NCBI GenBank assembly: GCA_002706765.1
Contig: PAJV01000076.1
Span: 248,001-312,000 of the forward strand
Direction: 5' to 3'
Length of the DNA stretch: 64,000 nt
Origin: Gimesia sp.
GTDB lineage: Bacteria; Planctomycetota; Planctomycetia; Planctomycetales; Planctomycetaceae
The position numbers were made by a program, and so were the translations under genes. Shown here piece by piece: positions 1 through 8,649 of the stretch. Positions within the stretch are counted from its first letter, which is position 1. Every line of letters starts with the position of its first letter. The notes under the pieces are model-generated. The model was given only the letters and a program-made list of their open reading frames with translations, was not told where the DNA came from and did not search any database.

Positions 1-404
1 CACCAGAAGACGGAAAGAACCGTCTGCCCGGCCAGTCTCTGTTTGGGATCATCTACCCCGCCGGACTCAGCTCCCATGCCACTGGAATCCGGTCCCTGGA
101 TGGCATCGTACAGGTTACCCTGATCGAGATAAGGCAGCAGGCTCGCATGCCAGGTCCAGCCATGACCATTGTAAGTGGTACCGGCTGCATTCAACAGAAC
201 GATGCTGCCCGGCGGCAGCGAACTGAAGGCTTCGTGATAGTTGTGGGTCGCCAGACCGATCTGCTTCAAATTATTTTTGCACGTGTTGCGACGTGCAGCT
301 TCGCGGGCCTGCTGAACAGCGGGCAGCAGCAGGGCAATCAGGATCGCAATAATTGCGATGACCACGAGTAACTCAATCAAAGTGAACCCTCTTCGATTTT
401 TCAT
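1..404 (-). CDS. DUF1559 prepilin-like protein, partial (3' part outside window)
   Basis: The start codon is at 404-402 and the frame runs off the left edge. The N-terminus is a type IV prepilin signal: a short basic leader (MKNRRG), then [15 protein letters not shown] and a long hydrophobic helix of about 20 residues. This is the planctomycete DUF1559 family, secreted pseudopilin-like proteins present in dozens to hundreds of copies per genome; their function is not established. The visible part is very close to the complete paralogue at 3549-4496, including the shared glycine/serine-rich stretch around GMGAESGG. The two probably arose by local duplication. Confidence 0.9.
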   Translation of the reverse strand, partial: MKNRRGFTLIELLVVIAIIAILIALLLPAVQQAREAARRNTCKNNLKQIGLATHNYHEAFSSLPPGSIVLLNAAGTTYNGHGWTWHASLLPYLDQGNLYDAIQGPDSSGMGAESGGVDDPKQRLAGQTVLSVFW

Positions 405-841
405 ATAAACCTCTTCTTGAAAAATTGTTTCGCAGGAACGTGTACGAGTAAAAATAAATCCAAAACGTGTATCCGAAAGGTTGCTTTCACAAAGAAGATC
501 AATTGAGAACGGTATAGAAACATCTCTAAGTGGATTTCAAAACACTCTTGAGAAGAGTTCTCAGTACGATGTGAATGGCGGAATTCTAGTGCTGTTCTGT
601 GAAAGTAATATGAAGAATGAATGAGCTTATCGAGAGTTAAGCTGACGCTTATGTGAACCGTTTTGATGAAGAATCTGTGAATAATTTCTCTGATTGATTT
701 CACAGTTTGTCCACGACATTGTTTTTCGCGAACTTTTTGTGGCGGTGTGGTGTCAGGAGATATGAAAAGGACGGAAAATCATGGATCTGTAGAAATCAGG
801 CAGTATTCATGAATCCTTAACGCAAAATACAAGGAAATATC
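405..841. other. Intergenic region between divergent genes
   Basis: No convincing gene is seen here. The stretch must carry the promoters of the DUF1559 gene (minus) and the receiver-like gene (plus). A ribosome-binding site AAGGAAAT precedes the ATG at 842. A 100-codon minus-strand open frame in this region has no recognisable features and no good ribosome-binding site, so I do not call it. Confidence 0.5.
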
Positions 842-1138
842 ATGAAGGTTTATCTGGACGATGAACGACGTGCCCCGACGGGCTGGCAACAGGTACGCAA
901 TTCCCAGGAAGCGATCGAATTATTAAAAGCAGGCGGCGTCCAGGAACTCAGCCTGGGCAACGATGCGCGCGGCGCGGGCGAGGAAGTGCTGCGTTGGATT
1001 CAAGAGTCAGTCTCGATTTGTGATTTTGATTCCCCCGTGATCGACGTGCACACGGTCAATCCCGCGGCCCGCAACCGTCTCACTTCTGGTATCCGCGCAA
1101 TTCAACGGATGACGGAGTGTTGCTGCGGCGCAGACTGA
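842..1138 (+). CDS. Cyclic-phosphate-processing receiver-like domain protein (degenerate)
   Basis: A 98-residue single-domain protein. The start MKVYLDDERRAP-GW and the later VHTVNPAARNR segment match the small stand-alone receiver family known as cREC_REC (cyclic-phosphate processing receiver), proposed from genome context to act with RNA-end or nucleotide-processing enzymes. In relatives I recall, the second strand ends in LSLDHDLG; here it reads LSLGNDARG, which looks like an in-frame loss of the four residues DHDL that carry acidic pocket residues. Activity may be altered or lost. It stands alone with a good ribosome-binding site. The family call is by pattern memory, not a search. Confidence 0.7.
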   Translation: MKVYLDDERRAPTGWQQVRNSQEAIELLKAGGVQELSLGNDARGAGEEVLRWIQESVSICDFDSPVIDVHTVNPAARNRLTSGIRAIQRMTECCCGAD

Positions 1139-1241
1139 CACGAGATCAAAAGGCAGATAGTTCCCGGCGAGTTCTGTTTTCCGCCGGGACGCTTCTGCTG
1201 TTCTCCTGAGGCGAACGGATCTGGAAAGCAGGTGAACTGCT

Positions 1242-1721
1242 TCAGTGCTCCGGGCTGTCTTCTTCAAACATGGCATCGAAGCGGCGCTGCATCTCTTCGT
1301 GCGTTACATCTTCGATGTGGCTGCCGAGCAGCCATTCATGACCAAACGGATCGCGGATCTTTGCTGCGCGTTCTCCATAGAACTGATCTGCAGGTTCCAT
1401 GATCAGACTGGCTCCTGCCTGTACCGCTTCCTGTGTCATTGCGTCGACGTCCTGCACATGGAGGTGAATGGCAGAGCCGGTGGGCGTGGATGCTGTGGGA
1501 GCGTAAATGCCATACTCCGGATACTCGTCTGAAACCATGATGGTCGCTGAACCAAATTTGAGTTCGGCATGACCAATCCTGCCGCCGGGCTCAGTCAGCC
1601 GAAAGTCCTCTACCGCTCCGAACGCCCGCTGATAGAATTTGATCGCGGCGGCAGCGTCCCGAGTGCGCAGGTAGGGAAAAACTTCTTTGATCTGGTTCGA
1701 GTCTGTGTTGCTGTGGGGCAT
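1242..1721 (-). CDS. VOC family (glyoxalase/PhnB-like) protein
   Basis: About 159 residues from the ATG at 1721, chosen because TTAGGAAACG lies just upstream; a longer frame from 1760 has no such site. The protein has the paired beta-alpha-beta-beta-beta pattern of the vicinal oxygen chelate fold: VFPYLRTRDAAAAIKFYQRAFGA near the N-terminus and AAKIRDPFGHEWLLGSH near the C-terminus. The DPFGHEW motif is typical of the PhnB/YP-type subgroup often annotated as glyoxalase/bleomycin-resistance/extradiol dioxygenase. The substrate cannot be told. The adjacent AraC regulator on the same strand may control it. Confidence 0.85.
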   Translation of the reverse strand: MPHSNTDSNQIKEVFPYLRTRDAAAAIKFYQRAFGAVEDFRLTEPGGRIGHAELKFGSATIMVSDEYPEYGIYAPTASTPTGSAIHLHVQDVDAMTQEAVQAGASLIMEPADQFYGERAAKIRDPFGHEWLLGSHIEDVTHEEMQRRFDAMFEEDSPEH

Positions 1722-1808
1722 TGTTTCGTTTCCTAAATCTGAGCTGGTGATATGTTTCAACAGCAGCCAGTTTAATCAGTAACACACCGCGTGTATTGGA
1801 AAAAATTA

Positions 1809-2627
1809 TCACTCAGTCATCAGCATATGATTTTTCCGATCCGGTGCGACGGGCCGGTATTCCAGCGGCGTGACGCCTGTGAATTCCCTGAAGTCTTGAA
1901 TCAGGTGGGACTGGTCGTAATAGCCGTGCTTGAGAGCGACGTTCACCCAGGGGAGTTGATTGCCCCTGACGATCTGGTCCAGGATGGACTGAAAACGCTG
2001 GATACGACAATACAGTTTGGGGGTCAGCCCGACTGCGTTTTGAAACTGTCGAATGAATCTCTGGCTGCTGAATCCCAGCGCTTCGCTGACGGCTTTCACA
2101 CTGGTGGGACGGGAAGTGCGAAACAGTTCGGCGGCGTGGAGCATCGCCTGATAATTCGGGTCGGGTTCTGTCAGTCGATCTAGCAGCGCCTGCTCCAGAA
2201 TACCGAACCGCTCGGCTGTTGAAGTTGCCTGCAGCAGTTGTTCCCGTACGCGGAGGGCCTGCGTTCCCCAGAACTCCTCGAGGCTGAGATGCTGGTTCAG
2301 GAGCGTTTTCACGGGGACTCCCAGAAAGGGAGCAGCGCCGCCGGGATGAAAATGGACGCCGATGGTGGGAGAGAACCGGGACGTGTCGAGTCCAAACGGC
2401 TGTGAGTAAGCTCCCGAGACTGTGGCTCCTGAAACGGAACGGGGGGAGTTGTCTGCAGGGTCGAAAATCCGGATCGGCTGGTCATCCTGGAGTTTGAAAA
2501 TCAGGTCGACGCTGCCGGTGGGCAGGATGCGTTCCTGCTGCCAGTTGCGGTGTTCTCCCGGAGAAAACCACAGGCATTTGACAAAGAGGTCGAGCGGGTT
2601 CTGGAAGCGGGTTCGGGATTCGATCAT
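1809..2627 (-). CDS. AraC family transcriptional regulator
   Basis: A 272-residue protein. The N-terminal half (roughly residues 1-150) resembles the DUF6597-type sensor seen in AraC regulators (WQQERILPTGSVDLIFKL, then GVHFHPGGAAPFLG). The C-terminal 100 residues contain two helix-turn-helix units: SVKAVSEALGFSSQRFIRQF and WVNVALKHGYYDQSHLIQDF, followed by the family signature TGVTPLEYR. It lies directly upstream of the VOC gene on the same strand, with about 87 bases between them. The effector and targets are unknown. Confidence 0.9.
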   Translation of the reverse strand: MIESRTRFQNPLDLFVKCLWFSPGEHRNWQQERILPTGSVDLIFKLQDDQPIRIFDPADNSPRSVSGATVSGAYSQPFGLDTSRFSPTIGVHFHPGGAAPFLGVPVKTLLNQHLSLEEFWGTQALRVREQLLQATSTAERFGILEQALLDRLTEPDPNYQAMLHAAELFRTSRPTSVKAVSEALGFSSQRFIRQFQNAVGLTPKLYCRIQRFQSILDQIVRGNQLPWVNVALKHGYYDQSHLIQDFREFTGVTPLEYRPVAPDRKNHMLMTE

Positions 2628-2692
2628 GGGCCGCGCTCGTTGCGAATCAGGTACGAGTGGCTGGTTGGTGACAGCCGGAGAACTGGCTCAAG

Positions 2693-2783
2693 ACTGTGTC
2701 CAGTTTTACTGTAGCGTCTTCAGGGGCATTTGAACCGAGTATAATAGATTGAGAGACGCTATGGTTAAATGTGATGCGCTCTA
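2693..2783 (+). repeat. Dispersed imperfect-palindrome element, copy 1
   Basis: First of four related ~92-bp sequences in this window (others at 24049, 27906 and 30574), all in the same orientation. It starts ACTGTGTCCAGTTTTA. An inner perfect inverted repeat, TAGCGTCT (2712-2719) and AGACGCTA (2754-2761), is extended outward by an imperfect stem. The loop carries GAGTATAATAGA. It sits upstream of the AraC gene. Confidence 0.75.
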
Positions 2784-2906
2784 GGTTACGTTTTCTGGCC
2801 CTATTTTAATAGAATCCGCGTACCTGTTCCACCGGAAAGGGGCTGCTCTCTGGCGAGTGCTGCCGGCGGGAGAACTGCCTGAGTTACCGTCTGAAAACGT
2901 CTCTAC

Positions 2907-2957
2907 CAAAAAAATTTCCCCCCATTCTTGTGTTCAGAGAACAACAAAAACGGGGGG
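2907..2957 (-). terminator. Rho-independent terminator of the small basic protein gene
   Basis: On the minus strand a run of six C (2957-2952) pairs with six G (2923-2918) and is followed by AAATTTTTTT. It lies downstream of the 34-residue gene at 2989-3093. The loop is about 28 bases long with some internal pairing. Confidence 0.6.
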
Positions 2958-2988
2958 CTGAAAGTCTGCTTCAAGTCAGACAGCAAGA

Positions 2989-3093
2989 TTATTTCTTCTT
3001 GCTGGTTTTACCTTTGGCAGTTTTGGTTGTCTCTGCAGTTTTGCCAGTTTGCTTTTTGGCATCTTGCCCAATCTTAGAAGTAGATTTGGCCAT
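2989..3093 (-). CDS. Small lysine-rich basic protein (34 aa)
   Basis: A 35-codon frame reading MAKSTSKIGQDAKKQ and ending TSKKK, very rich in Lys and Thr and without hydrophobic segments. The ATG at 3093 is preceded by GGAGAACGAGTG, a strong ribosome-binding site, and a terminator-like hairpin follows the gene, so I consider it real. The composition resembles short histone-tail-like or nucleic-acid-binding peptides, but no family is recognised. Its product is probably cytoplasmic. Confidence 0.6.
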   Translation of the reverse strand: MAKSTSKIGQDAKKQTGKTAETTKTAKGKTSKKK

Positions 3094-3502
3094 CACTCGT
3101 TCTCCAAATAAAAGGAGGTTAAGAAACAGATATGAACTAAGATATTCATATCGACGCGTAAGTTACCAATCTTTGCAGAATTTGAAATATCAGAGTTCAC
3201 AATTTTTAAATATTTGCGAAGAATATTTTGAAATGACTTCTGCGTGGTTCTTTCTTCGTGCGTCGCGCTGCCTGGAAACGAGTGGTGACACACGTCGTGA
3301 AAGGGGCCGTGCCCTGCTCTGCTGATCGTTCGTCTGATGCGAAACCGGGTCGGCGATGGTCTTCAACAGACAACGACAAACTGTCCGAGTGACTGCGCGA
3401 ATTCAGGAGGATCGCTCCTCTTCAATGGCAGACAGGCGAGTGGAGTCCGGTATCCACCCGCCTGCTCTTAATTCTGAAATTGTCGGATTTCCAGTTGGAA
3501 AA

Positions 3503-3524
3503 CGCGTGAAAACGGTTTCACGCG
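3503..3524 (-). terminator. Perfect 9-bp hairpin downstream of the DUF1559 gene
   Basis: CGCGTGAAA (3503-3511) pairs with TTTCACGCG (3516-3524) around a four-base loop. On the minus strand it is followed by TTTTCC and lies 24 bases after the stop of the gene ending at 3549. It is a plausible weak terminator or 3'-end stabiliser. The rest of 3094-3548 shows no gene. Confidence 0.55.
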
Positions 3525-3548
3525 ACGATCCGGCTCTGTGGTCTCCTG

Positions 3549-4496
3549 TTAGAAATCAGTGCTCAGGGTTTCCCGTTTGGCCCGGGTGCTGATTGCCCGG
3601 TAGAGGGCCATGTCCATGTTCTCAGAGAGGAAACGAACGCGTCCGTCACCGAATACGAAGTGGGCACCGCCGGTGTGGTAGCTGCCCGCTGCTTCTTCGC
3701 CGTAGGAGTTAATGGGGTCATTGCCTTCGGCGGCAATCAGGTATTCTGTCATTTCGGTGGGAGGGTTACTGTCAGCTCCGTTTGAGAAACAGTGCTTGCG
3801 GTCACTGCCGCCTCCGCCCAGCATGTCGGAATCTCCACCCGAGTCGATGACTTCACTGACCAGGATGGTGTTGGAGAGACCATCGGTGATGTCACGAAAG
3901 GCAACACTGCTGCTGATATAGAAGACACCGTCAGCGCCCATGCAACCGCCTTTCGCTGCCATGCCGGCGGCATCGGTGATACTGCCACTGATGCAGTTAT
4001 CACCCGAACTGCCGATGAGCGTACCCATATTGCCGTTGTAGTTGGAGGGGGAGTAGCCATTCTTCTGGGCTCCCAGGGTCACATCCGGTTGTGAAGGGCA
4101 CCAGAAGACGGAAATGACGGTCTGCCCGGCCAGCTGCTGTTTGGGATCATTCACCCCGCCGGACTCGGCTCCCATGCCACTGGAATCGGGACCCTGGATT
4201 TGATCATACATGTTTCCCTGATCGAGGTAAGGCAGTATGCTGGCGTGCCAGGTCCAGCCATGACCGTTGTATCGAGAGCCGTTATACCAGACGATACTGC
4301 CCGGCGGCAGGGAGGTGAAGCTGTCGTGGTAGTTGTGTAATGCCAGGCCGATCTGCTTCATATTGTTTTTACAGCTGTTGCGGCGAGCGGCTTCGCGTGC
4401 CTGCTGGACTGCCGGTAACAGCAGTGCAATCAGGATCGCAATAATGGCGATCACTACCAATAATTCGATTAATGTGAATCCTTTTCGATTCTTCAT
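3549..4496 (-). CDS. DUF1559 prepilin-like protein
   Basis: A 315-residue protein with a type III prepilin-type leader ([28 protein letters not shown]) followed by [12 protein letters not shown], the usual DUF1559 N-terminal block. The C-terminal part has the family's [20 protein letters not shown] motif. Such proteins are thought to be processed by a prepilin peptidase and exported; their function in planctomycetes is unknown. It is highly similar to the truncated gene at 1-404, with an almost identical central segment. GGGGGTAAGG precedes the ATG. Confidence 0.95.
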   Translation of the reverse strand: MKNRKGFTLIELLVVIAIIAILIALLLPAVQQAREAARRNSCKNNMKQIGLALHNYHDSFTSLPPGSIVWYNGSRYNGHGWTWHASILPYLDQGNMYDQIQGPDSSGMGAESGGVNDPKQQLAGQTVISVFWCPSQPDVTLGAQKNGYSPSNYNGNMGTLIGSSGDNCISGSITDAAGMAAKGGCMGADGVFYISSSVAFRDITDGLSNTILVSEVIDSGGDSDMLGGGGSDRKHCFSNGADSNPPTEMTEYLIAAEGNDPINSYGEEAAGSYHTGGAHFVFGDGRVRFLSENMDMALYRAISTRAKRETLSTDF

Positions 4497-5071
4497 CCTT
4501 ACCCCCTTGGAAAATGAGCTTGCAGTAATGTGCAGTGAAATTGAATAAATAAGTTGAGAGGAGATTCTTCCGGGTTCACCGCTGACCGATGAAATGCCTG
4601 CTGGAAAAGTGTTCTTTTTAGAAATCCCAGCGACTTGAGTTTGATGAGAATAAATCTCTTCTGACGGGTGTGCCGGGAGTCTACAGCGGAATTGTGAAGA
4701 TTTTGTGAGGGGTTAATGAGGATATGAAGGGGTAAGCCGATTCTGATGTAACTCTTTAAGGTTAAGAGTTTATGAAGAATTCAGTGTACTGTGCTCACAG
4801 CCAACCAACTCAGGTCTTTTCTGACTTCGGCAGAGGCATCTATTGTAACAGCGGCACTGAAAAAAAAGGGGTTTTTGTAAGATGACCGGGGTTCATTGAA
4901 TCTTAATGAAAGATAAAAGAAACGATCACAAATGCCGGTTTTGATGACTGAAAATCGGTCTTGAGCAGTATCCCCGGCCCGAAAAAATTATGAATTATTT
5001 GAGCAAGGAACAGAAAAAACGAATCCCGTTTGTTCTCCGGGGGTTCTTCCCGACTTGGGGGACGTTTGCAC
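4497..5071. other. Gene-free upstream region of the DUF1559 gene
   Basis: This region holds the promoter of the DUF1559 gene on the minus strand and A/T-rich sequence up to the tandem array. I see no gene, RNA or strong hairpin in it. Confidence 0.4.
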
Positions 5072-6600
5072 GTTCTCTTTTTTCCACCACTAGAGACACG
5101 AAACCGTTTGACTGTCATTAAACATTCCCCATCCCCGTGGGTGCTCCCGGATGCAATCCGGGACGAGCGCAGCGAGCAGGAGGTCTTCGCTGCCGGTGCC
5201 GAACGTTTTGAGGCGTGAGGAATCTGCCTGCCGGAACGAGTCAGGTAGGCTGTCTCTCAATCCATCCATTTCCCTGGCACCTCCTGTTGTCTGCGACAAC
5301 CTCGAATTCCATTCGAGGTCACCCGGAGTATTGATCCGTTCTCTTTATTACTCCACGCAAGACACGAACAGACTCGAAACTGTTTGTCTGTCATTAAGTA
5401 TCCCCCATCCCCGTGGGTGCTCCCGGATGCAATCCGGGACGAGCGTAGCGAGCAGGAGGTTTCAGCTCCCGGTGCCGAACGTTTCGGGACGTGAGGAATC
5501 TGCCTGCCGGAGCGAGTCAGGTAGGCTGTTTCTCAATCCATCCATTTCCCTGCCACCTCCTGTTGTCTGCGACAACCTCGAATTACATTCGAGGTCACCC
5601 GGAGAATAGATAGGTTCTCTTTTCTTCTATCACGAAACGCACGAAAGAAAGCAATGGGTGCTCCCGGATGCAATCCGGGACGAGCGTAGCGAGCAGGAGG
5701 TCTCAGCTGCCGGTGCCGAGTGTTTCGGGATGTGAGGAAGCTGCCTGCCGGAGAGAGTCAGGTAAGCCGTTTCTCAATCCGTCGATTACCCTGCCACCTC
5801 CTGTTGTCTGCGACAACCTCGAATTACATTCGAGGTCACCCGGAGAATTGATCGGTTCTCTTTTTTTCGATCACGAAACGCACGAAAGTAAGCAATGGGT
5901 GCTCCCGGATGTAATCCGGGACGAGCGCAGCGAGCAGGAGGTTTCAGCTGCCGGTGCCGAACGTTTCGGGACGTGAGGCATCTGCCTGCCGGAGCGAGTC
6001 AGGTCAGCTGTTTCTCAATTCATCGATTGCCCTGGCACCTCCTGTTGTCTGCGACAACCTCGAATTACATTCGAGGTCACCCGGAGTATTGATAGGTTCT
6101 CTTTTTTCTACCATGAAAAAGTACGAACAGACACGAAACCGTATGACTGTCATTAAGCATTCCCCATCCCGGTGGGTGCTCCCGGATGCAATCCGGGACG
6201 AGCGCAGCGAGCAGGAGGTCTCAGCTGCCGGTGCCGAACGTTTCGGGACGTGAGGAATCTGCCTGCCGGAACGAGTCGGGTAAGCTGTTTCTCAATCCAT
6301 CGATTTCCCTGCTACCTCCTGTTGTCTGCGACAACCTCGAATTCCATTCGAGGTCACCCGGAGTATTGATCCGTTCTCTTTTCTTCTATCACGAAACGCA
6401 CGAAAGAAAGCAAGGGGTGGTCCCGGATGTAATCCGGGACGAGCGCAGCGAGCAGGAGGTCTCAGCTGCCGGTGACGAACGTTTCGGGACGTGAGGAATC
6501 TGCCTGCCGGAACGAGTCGGGTCAGCTGTTTCTCAATCCATCGATTTCCCTGCTACCTCCTGTTGTCTGCGACAACCTCGAATTCCATTCGAGGTCACCC
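5072..6600. repeat. Tandem array of a multi-hairpin element, six units
   Basis: Six copies of a unit beginning GGGTGCTCCCGGAT start at 5139, 5415, 5656, 5897, 6174 and 6415. The spacings are 276, 241, 241, 277 and 241 bases. Each unit has short stems with three-base loops: CCCGGAT/ATCCGGG, GTTGTC/GACAAC and CTCGAAT/ATTCGAG, plus an imperfect CTGCCTG/CAGGTAG stem. Loops vary between copies (GCA or GTA; TCC or TAC) while the stems stay intact. The size difference is a ~35-bp spacer segment present before units 1, 2 and 5. Open frames in the array merely repeat with the unit. The array appears non-coding; conserved stems suggest structured RNA or DNA hairpins. Confidence 0.9.
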
Positions 6601-6860
6601 TGCGGGAATGTAGCAGGATGCCATGATCAGCTGGTTCGGGTGTGGACAAACTGGTGTTATTTTGTTGACGTGGGCTGTCGTAGTGTCATAATGTCTATTT
6701 GTGCGGGCTTTATCTGATTCAAACTTTCACATCGTGAAACATTGCTTCTTTTCAGAACGCATGGCAGCCTGTCTTTTCGCTTTCTCCCTCTGTCAGCGGC
6801 GAGACAGACCTCAAACGCAGGCTGGTATGTTTTGACAACTCTGATTTGAAAGCAGGTGGA

Positions 6861-7973
6861 ATGATGGATCTGATTGACCGGATGAAAGACATTGCCTCAC
6901 GGATTCCCAAACAGCGGGAGTACACGCAGACCGAAGAGGCCACCAAGAACGCGTTTGTCATGCCCTTCATCAGTGCGCTGGGCTACGACGTGTTTAACCC
7001 CCTGGAAGTCATCCCCGAGTTCACGTCGGACGTCGGCATCAAGAAGGGGGAAAAGGTCGATTACGCGATCACCAAAGATGAGAAGATCATCATCCTGGTC
7101 GAATGCAAATGGTCGGGAGCCGACCTGGACAAGGTGCACGCATCGCAGCTCTATCGTTATTTCTCGGTCACGTCGGCCCGGTTTGCGATTCTGACCAATG
7201 GCATTGAGTATCAGTTTTATTCGGACATCGATGAGCCGAACAAAATGGATTCGAAGCCCTTCTTCGTGTTCAACATGCTGCACATCGAAGATCACGAGAT
7301 CAACGAACTCAAGAAGTTCACCAAGTCGGCGTTTTCGCTGGAAGATATTCTGACGACCGCCAGCACACTCAAGTATGCAGGCTCGATCAAGAAGATCCTG
7401 GAAGAAGAACTCAAGGCCCCGTCGGAAGACTTCGTGCGGTTCTTTGCCTCGCGCGTGTATGACGGCCGCCTGACGCAGGTGGTGGTGGAGCAGTTCACGA
7501 AGATTGTGAAAGACGCCCGCAGCCAGTTCATCAACGAGCGGATCAACGAACGTCTGAAGACTGCCCTCTCCGCCGACCAGTCGGAAAGCGCGTTTGTCGA
7601 AGCAGCAGACGCCAGCGAGAACGGCGAAGACACCTCCCCCCGCGACGGCATCGAAACCACGCCGGAAGAACTGGACGGTTTCAACGTAGTGAAAGCGATC
7701 CTGCGGGAAGTGGTGGATGTCTCACGAATCATCATGCGCGACACGAAAAGCTATTGCGGCGTCCTGCTGGACGACAACAACCGCAAACCAATCTGCCGCC
7801 TGCGGTTCAATCATTCACAGAAATACCTGGGCCTGCTGACAAACAAAACCGAAGAAAAAATCGCGATTGATAACGTGGATGATATCTTTAAGCACTCAGA
7901 GCGATTGAAGGCTGTGATCGGGGAGTATGAGGGTGGGAAGGTTGATTGTATAGAAAATAGTATCAATGAGTAA
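6861..7973 (+). CDS. Type I restriction-like nuclease-domain protein (HSDR_N / COG4748 type)
   Basis: About 370 residues. The N-terminal domain carries a PD-(D/E)XK nuclease core: an early Glu (TEEATKN), then VDYAI with Asp near residue 67, then ILVECKW with Glu and Lys near 81 and 83. This resembles the N-terminal domain of HsdR and stand-alone COG4748 proteins. No helicase motifs are present, so it is not a full restriction subunit. The C-terminal part (EETT-rich linker, then CRLRFNHSQKYLGL) looks like the conserved tail of this family. The start is chosen at 6861 or 6864 behind AGGTGGA. Its stop overlaps the next gene by 8 bases, indicating co-translation. It could be a solitary defence nuclease. 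Confidence 0.8.
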   Translation: MMDLIDRMKDIASRIPKQREYTQTEEATKNAFVMPFISALGYDVFNPLEVIPEFTSDVGIKKGEKVDYAITKDEKIIILVECKWSGADLDKVHASQLYRYFSVTSARFAILTNGIEYQFYSDIDEPNKMDSKPFFVFNMLHIEDHEINELKKFTKSAFSLEDILTTASTLKYAGSIKKILEEELKAPSEDFVRFFASRVYDGRLTQVVVEQFTKIVKDARSQFINERINERLKTALSADQSESAFVEAADASENGEDTSPRDGIETTPEELDGFNVVKAILREVVDVSRIIMRDTKSYCGVLLDDNNRKPICRLRFNHSQKYLGLLTNKTEEKIAIDNVDDIFKHSERLKAVIGEYEGGKVDCIENSINE

Positions 7974-8568
7974 TCATACTCTAATAAGGATCGAGAAAGT
8001 GTGCTTTAATTTTCAGAAACTTATAGACTCATTACCACTTTTTGTTGAGTCACTTGCTTGGCCGCTTGTTACGTTGACAATTGTGTGGATACTCAAAAAT
8101 GATATTCATGATGTGATAACTCGAATTGCAGAAGCAAAATTTCCTTGGGGAAGTATTGCTTTCGGTGATTCGAAGGCAGATATGTTGCCAGTAGAAACTA
8201 CGGGAATTAAAGACTCAGATTCAACTGATTTCAGTTCTGTCCATGTTGATAAATTTGCGAATCTTTACTGGCTGGCAAATGATATCATGTGGACATCAGG
8301 TGCTTTATTACGAAATGGGCCTCGCGATGCTTTGATGCGTGGATTCAGGCAAATACTACATCACCTGAATATTATTGGTTTGGCAGATTCGGAGCATGGC
8401 AAGTTAATTGCAGAACTCAATCATGCAGTTCTATCTGAAGATTCCCTTACAGCTGAATTTCGGTCAGAAGTTGCATCTAAGCTTCAAAATGCAAGTTATA
8501 GAATTGGGCATTTGCTTGCTGGTCAACAAGAGGGATTTGATAATGGACTAGGCACTAAGAATAAATAA
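7966..8568 (+). CDS. Membrane-anchored protein of unknown function, paired with the nuclease
   Basis: A 200-residue protein. One hydrophobic segment near residues 24-44 (LPLFVESLAWPLVTLTIVWIL, quoted in parts: LPLFVESLAW and PLVTLTIVWIL) is a likely membrane anchor, followed by a short amphipathic stretch and a largely helical soluble region. No family is recognised. The coding sequence is noticeably more A/T-rich than the nuclease gene before it, although its start overlaps that gene's end by 8 bases. A membrane protein tightly coupled to a nuclease suggests a two-gene defence module, but this is inference from context only. Confidence 0.65.
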   Translation: MSNHTLIRIEKVCFNFQKLIDSLPLFVESLAWPLVTLTIVWILKNDIHDVITRIAEAKFPWGSIAFGDSKADMLPVETTGIKDSDSTDFSSVHVDKFANLYWLANDIMWTSGALLRNGPRDALMRGFRQILHHLNIIGLADSEHGKLIAELNHAVLSEDSLTAEFRSEVASKLQNASYRIGHLLAGQQEGFDNGLGTKNK

Positions 8569-8649
8569 CCTTTCACTGCTCTATCAAGACGTTGTTATTT
8601 CTGGATCGCTGGCGGGTGTTTGAAATTCATCCATGACTTATAGTTTAAA

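Noticed and set aside
401-703. A 100-codon minus-strand frame
   Set aside because: It has no start signal, no family resemblance, and sits in the promoter region of two divergent genes.
3093-3293. A 66-codon minus-strand frame upstream of the small basic protein
   Set aside because: Its end is just the ribosome-binding site region of the downstream gene and the sequence is A/T-rich without coding features.
2930-3325. A 131-codon plus-strand frame
   Set aside because: It runs opposite the small basic gene and its terminator; no support.
5072-6600. CRISPR array
   Set aside because: Units are 241-277 bases and similar along their whole length; there are no short repeats with unique spacers and no cas genes.
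5151-6717. Several plus-strand frames of 65-152 codons in the tandem array
   Set aside because: They recur only because the unit recurs, change frame between units and have no ribosome-binding sites or known domains.
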